Of a stretch of 9,881 nt of DNA, positions 6,824-9,881 are shown piece by piece; position 1 is the first letter of the stretch; each line of letters opens with the position of its first letter. The translations under genes were made by a program, and so were the position numbers. The notes beneath the pieces were generated by a model, which worked only from the letters and a program-made list of their open reading frames with translations, made no database searches and was not told the origin of the DNA. This stretch comes from Paramuribaculum sp. (GTDB lineage: Bacteria; Bacteroidota; Bacteroidia; Bacteroidales; Muribaculaceae), in NCBI GenBank assembly GCA_029058705.1, contig JAIDXA010000113.1:1-9881 (forward strand). The letters run 5' to 3'.

Positions 6824-8335
6824 ATGATCATGAGCGACAAATTCGGAAAAATAGTTCAGGTTATCGGACCTGTGGTCGATGTGGCTTTTGAAGGTGAAGG
6901 CAATGTTTTGCCCCCGATCTTCACAGCTTTGAAGGTAGACCGTCCCGACGGATCGATGCTAATCCTTGAAGTCGAACAACACATCGGCGAAAACACAGTG
7001 AGATGCGTGGCTATGGAAAGCACCGATGGTCTCCAGCGCGGAACACGTGTTGATAATCTCGAACGTCCAATCGCAGTTCCTACCGGCGATCAGGTAAAGG
7101 GACGTCTGCTTAATGTTGTCGGTGAAGCAATTGACCGTCTGCCTGCACTTAATCGCGATGAACTTCGACCGATCCATCAGCCTGCACCCGAGTTTGACGA
7201 ACTGACAATCGGTACTGAGATTCTCTATACAGGTATCAAGGTGATCGACCTGCTCGAACCATATAGTAAAGGTGGTAAGATCGGTCTGTTCGGCGGTGCC
7301 GGTGTCGGTAAAACAGTATTGATCATGGAGCTTATCAACAATATCGCGAAGGGCCACAATGGTTTTTCTGTGTTCACCGGTGTCGGAGAACGCACGCGTG
7401 AAGGTAATGACCTTCTTCGTGAGATGATTGAAAGCGGTGTGATGAAATATGGAGAAAAGTTTGCCGAAGGAATGGAAAAAGGAGAGTGGAATCTCGCGGA
7501 TGTCGACATGAAACAAGTCGAGCAGTCGCAGGCTACACTCGTTTTCGGCCAGATGAATGAGCCGCCGGGCGCCCGTCTCCGTGTCGCGCTTTCAGGTCTG
7601 ACGGTGGCAGAGCAATTCCGCGATCAGGACGGTGGCGGAAAGGAGATCCTCCTGTTTATCGACAATATCTTCCGTTTCACCCAGGCCGGTAGCGAGGTTT
7701 CTGCGTTGTTGGGCCGAATGCCCTCGGCAGTGGGATATCAACCTACTCTAGCGTCTGAAATGGGTATGCTGCAGGAACGAATCACTTCGACAAAAAATGG
7801 ATCAATCACGTCGGTTCAGGCTATCTATGTGCCGGCTGATGACCTGACTGACCCTGCTCCTGCCACGACATTCAGCTTCTTGGATGCAACTACGGTATTG
7901 AGCCGTAAAATCGCGGAACTTGGTATCTATCCTGCTGTTGATCCGCTCGAGTCCACATCCAGAATTCTTGATCCTAATATCATTGGAGAAGATCACTACA
8001 ACACCGCGCAGGCTGTCAAGCAGCTTCTGCAAAAATACAACGAACTGCAGGATATCATTGCGATTCTCGGTGTGGATGAACTTTCTGATGATGACAAGCT
8101 TGTCGTTGCACGCGCCCGCCGTGCGCAGCGTTTTCTTTCGCAGCCGTTCTTTGTGGCTGAACAGTTCACAGGCCTGCCCGGCGTGATGGTTCCGCTGTCT
8201 GAGACTATTCGCGGTTTCAAGATGATTCTCAGTGGAGAAATGGATAAGTATCCTGAGCAGGCTTTCCTCAATGTCGGAACAATCGACGAGGCAATAGAGA
8301 AAGGAAAGCGGTTGCTTGCTGAGGTTAACGGTTGA
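6824..8335 (+). CDS. atpD: F-type ATP synthase subunit beta
   Basis: This is the catalytic beta subunit of F1, 503 residues, which makes ATP from ADP and phosphate as F1 is turned by the proton-driven rotor. The P-loop GGAGVGKT is at 157-164, the catalytic glutamate is Glu189 in GVGERTREG, and Walker B (ILLFID) ends at Asp280. The block ALLGRMPSAVGYQPTLASEMG and the lever motif DELSDDD, equivalent to DELSEED, are present. It is longer than the E. coli protein (460), mainly from an insertion at about 208-235 (KYGEKFAEGMEKGEWNLADV region) that I associate with Bacteroidota. An in-frame ATG at 6830 (MSDKFGK) is an equally good start. Placing atpD first, ahead of atpC and atpB, is the Bacteroidota arrangement; following nuoH is not expected. 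Confidence 0.98.
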   Translation: MIMSDKFGKIVQVIGPVVDVAFEGEGNVLPPIFTALKVDRPDGSMLILEVEQHIGENTVRCVAMESTDGLQRGTRVDNLERPIAVPTGDQVKGRLLNVVGEAIDRLPALNRDELRPIHQPAPEFDELTIGTEILYTGIKVIDLLEPYSKGGKIGLFGGAGVGKTVLIMELINNIAKGHNGFSVFTGVGERTREGNDLLREMIESGVMKYGEKFAEGMEKGEWNLADVDMKQVEQSQATLVFGQMNEPPGARLRVALSGLTVAEQFRDQDGGGKEILLFIDNIFRFTQAGSEVSALLGRMPSAVGYQPTLASEMGMLQERITSTKNGSITSVQAIYVPADDLTDPAPATTFSFLDATTVLSRKIAELGIYPAVDPLESTSRILDPNIIGEDHYNTAQAVKQLLQKYNELQDIIAILGVDELSDDDKLVVARARRAQRFLSQPFFVAEQFTGLPGVMVPLSETIRGFKMILSGEMDKYPEQAFLNVGTIDEAIEKGKRLLAEVNG

Positions 8336-8393
8336 TAACTATTGCGGTTGCATCTGTTTAATGCGAATATTATTCTAATTACAAAAGCTCATC

Positions 8394-8633
8394 ATGATAT
8401 TAAAAATCATATCATCGGAAGATATTGTTTTTGAGGGAGAGGTCGTGCTTGTCACACTTCCCGGTTCAAACGGCAGTTTTACTGTTTTGAACAATCACGC
8501 TTCACTGGTCTCCACCCTGGAAAACGGACAGATCTTCTATAAGACATCCGATGTCGATGAAGGCGTTTCGGTCTCTGTTGGCGGCGGACTGGTTGATGTT
8601 GATGATAATGTTGTATCGGTGTGCTTATATTGA
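8394..8633 (+). CDS. atpC: F-type ATP synthase subunit epsilon, short form
   Basis: This encodes 79 residues matching only the N-terminal beta-sandwich of the epsilon subunit, which links the gamma stalk to the c-ring. The family pattern is visible as LPGSNGSFTVLNNHASLVSTL (about 22-42, with Gly, Phe and His at the usual places) and GGGLVDVDDNVVSV at the end. The C-terminal helical hairpin, which in E. coli (about 139 residues) inhibits ATP hydrolysis, is missing; the gene ends cleanly at TGA, and short forms of this kind are usual in Bacteroidota as far as I recall, so it is probably not a broken gene. It starts 58 bases after atpD and atpB begins 4 bases after its stop, so translation of the two is probably coupled. 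Confidence 0.92.
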   Translation: MILKIISSEDIVFEGEVVLVTLPGSNGSFTVLNNHASLVSTLENGQIFYKTSDVDEGVSVSVGGGLVDVDDNVVSVCLY

Positions 8634-8637
8634 TTGA

Positions 8638-9750
8638 ATGGAGATGAAGAAAATCGCTGTTATAGTAACGTTTATTTTCGTGTCGCTGTTTATTCCGCTT
8701 ATTTCAGTTGCGGCTACCACGGCTGACGGGACGGAAATTGAATTCACTCCGAAGGAAATCATTTTCGAACACCTGGGCGACGGATATGGATGGGAGGTCC
8801 CGTTCGACCACCACCATAGAATACCCTTGCCGGTTATATTGTTCGGAGAAGACGGCTTTCATTGTTTCATGTCATCTAAAGTGACAGATGGTGAGCCATA
8901 TCGCGACGGTGATGCTACTTTTATTATCCCGAAAGACGGTCAGTATAAAGGAAAAGTTGTGCAGCTGATGGCTGATGGCTCCCAATATCGTCCGTGGGAT
9001 ATTTCGATAACCAAAAATGTATGTGAGTTGTTCATTGCATGTCTTTTGGTGATGTGGAGCGTTTTTGCCGTCGGTCGATGGCATCGTCGGGAGATGTATA
9101 AGGCGCCAAGAAAGATCCGTGGGATTATTGAGACCCTGATTGTTTTTGTATATGATGGCGTCATACGTCCGACCTTGGGAGATCGTTCGAAAAAATTCGG
9201 CCCGTTCCTTCTTACGGTTTTTTTCTTCATTCTGTATCTGAACTTGCTCGGTCTGATGGTCGTGTTCCCTGGAGGCGCTAATCTTACCGGTAATATTGCA
9301 GTCACACTTGTTCTTTCCATTTTTACTTTCCTTGTGACAAATATTTTTGGAACGAAACATTACTGGAAAGAAATTTTTTGGCCTGATGTTCCCCTTTGGC
9401 TTAAGTTCCCGATTCCCATCATGCCGATAATAGAGCTTTTTGGCGTGTTTACAAAGCCGGCGGCTCTGACTATCCGTCTTTTCGCGAACATGATGGGCGG
9501 ACACATGATTGTCATTGTGCTGACTCTGTTCATTTTTATCTTCGCTGCTTTCGGGCCGGCAGTGACTGGAGTGACTACTGTGTTTTCTGTCTTATTCTCT
9601 CTTTTCATGTTGCTGATCGATGTGCTGGTGAGCTTTATCCAGGCATACGTTTTCACGATGTTGTCGACGATGTTCATTTCATTCGGAACCGAAAGGGGAC
9701 ATGATTCAGATCATCAGTCTGCTCATGAAACAAGTAAACAAATAGCGTGA
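8638..9750 (+). CDS. atpB: F-type ATP synthase subunit a
   Basis: This is the membrane stator subunit that forms the proton half-channels against the c-ring, 370 residues. It begins with a signal-peptide-like stretch (KK, hydrophobic residues about 6-24, then SVA before ATTADG) and a soluble domain of about 100 residues (FEHLGDGYGWEVPF, HHHRIPLPVILFG), giving an N-terminal extension absent from E. coli subunit a but familiar in Bacteroidota. Membrane helices follow from about residue 127. The essential arginine is Arg280 in LTIRLFANMMGGH, preceded by PIIELFGVFTKPA with Glu266, and the last helix is SFIQAYVFTMLSTMFI. The tail is hydrophilic and His-rich. An ATG at 8644 could be the true start, since it puts MKK first. 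The small membrane gene that I recall between atpC and atpB in Bacteroides is not present here. Confidence 0.96.
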   Translation: MEMKKIAVIVTFIFVSLFIPLISVAATTADGTEIEFTPKEIIFEHLGDGYGWEVPFDHHHRIPLPVILFGEDGFHCFMSSKVTDGEPYRDGDATFIIPKDGQYKGKVVQLMADGSQYRPWDISITKNVCELFIACLLVMWSVFAVGRWHRREMYKAPRKIRGIIETLIVFVYDGVIRPTLGDRSKKFGPFLLTVFFFILYLNLLGLMVVFPGGANLTGNIAVTLVLSIFTFLVTNIFGTKHYWKEIFWPDVPLWLKFPIPIMPIIELFGVFTKPAALTIRLFANMMGGHMIVIVLTLFIFIFAAFGPAVTGVTTVFSVLFSLFMLLIDVLVSFIQAYVFTMLSTMFISFGTERGHDSDHQSAHETSKQIA

Positions 9751-9803
9751 TATTAATCGAATTTTTATAATAACAAACATACTAACTTCTAAAACTTAAA
9801 ATT

Positions 9804-9881
9804 ATGTTAGCAGCAATTTTAGCCGCAGTTGAAGCTCTTCTCGGTGTTGGATCATGTAATGGCGCTGGAAACTCAGCAATA
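9804..9881 (+). CDS. atpE: Probable F-type ATP synthase subunit c, 3' partial
   Basis: The first 26 codons are visible before the window ends: MLAAILAAVEALLGVGS, then CNGAGNSAI. The short hydrophobic alanine-rich start, the onset of small residues (Gly, Ala, Ser), and its position 53 bases after atpB match the c-ring subunit that follows atpB in Bacteroidota. The ion-binding glutamate and the main glycine-repeat helix lie outside the window, so the call rests largely on context. The CNGAGN segment is slightly unusual for this helix. Confidence 0.75.
   Translation, partial: MLAAILAAVEALLGVGSCNGAGNSAI

Noticed and set aside
6959..7516. 185-codon open frame on the minus strand opposite atpD
   Set aside because: Antisense shadow of the conserved beta subunit with no domain signal and no leader of its own.
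8394..8633. Truncated atpC pseudogene
   Set aside because: The gene covers the whole beta-sandwich domain, ends cleanly and matches the short epsilon form expected in this phylum.
8872..9504. 210-codon open frame on the minus strand opposite atpB
   Set aside because: Its sequence is low-complexity, polar and rich in Lys, Asn and His, the usual complement of a membrane protein gene, with no family signal.

Overview
The window looks like chromosome from a member of the Bacteroidota, most likely Bacteroidales and possibly near Muribaculaceae (family-level placement is a guess from memory of protein style). Supporting signs are a fused nuoCD gene, a complex I gene order with no nuoE, nuoF or nuoG after nuoCD, an ATP synthase operon that begins atpD-atpC-atpB-atpE, a long beta subunit, a very short epsilon subunit, an a subunit with a secreted-type N-terminus, a lipoprotein with an acidic residue run after the lipid cysteine, and a TAnnTTTG-type promoter element. 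All genes are on the + strand.

Region 1 (1-2695) holds the C-terminal barrel of a TonB-dependent outer-membrane receptor that is cut by the window edge, followed by an unrecognised lipoprotein that is probably surface exposed. They may be one transcript for outer-membrane uptake; the substrate cannot be read from the sequence.

Region 2 (2696-2961) is non-coding. It carries two adjacent inverted repeats, a good Bacteroidota -7 promoter element and a leader of about 125 bases with possible base pairing. It probably drives the genes that follow.

Region 3 (2962-6738) is the first part of a respiratory complex I operon: nuoA, nuoB, a fused nuoCD and nuoH. These encode the quinone-reducing connecting module and the start of the membrane arm. 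Key residues (N2 cluster cysteines, quinone-site His and Tyr) are present.

Region 4 (6824-9881) is the start of the F-type ATP synthase operon: atpD (beta), atpC (epsilon), atpB (a) and the first 26 codons of a probable atpE (c).

The most notable point is the junction. The usual nuoI, nuoJ, nuoK, nuoL, nuoM and nuoN are not after nuoH; atpD starts only 85 bases later, with no clear promoter between. Either the ATP synthase operon has been joined into the complex I operon (a proton-pumping and proton-using super-operon), or the rest of complex I lies elsewhere or is lost, or the contig is misjoined. I saw no RNA gene, mobile element, CRISPR array or defence system. Apart from the junction and the nuo leader, this is ordinary housekeeping DNA.
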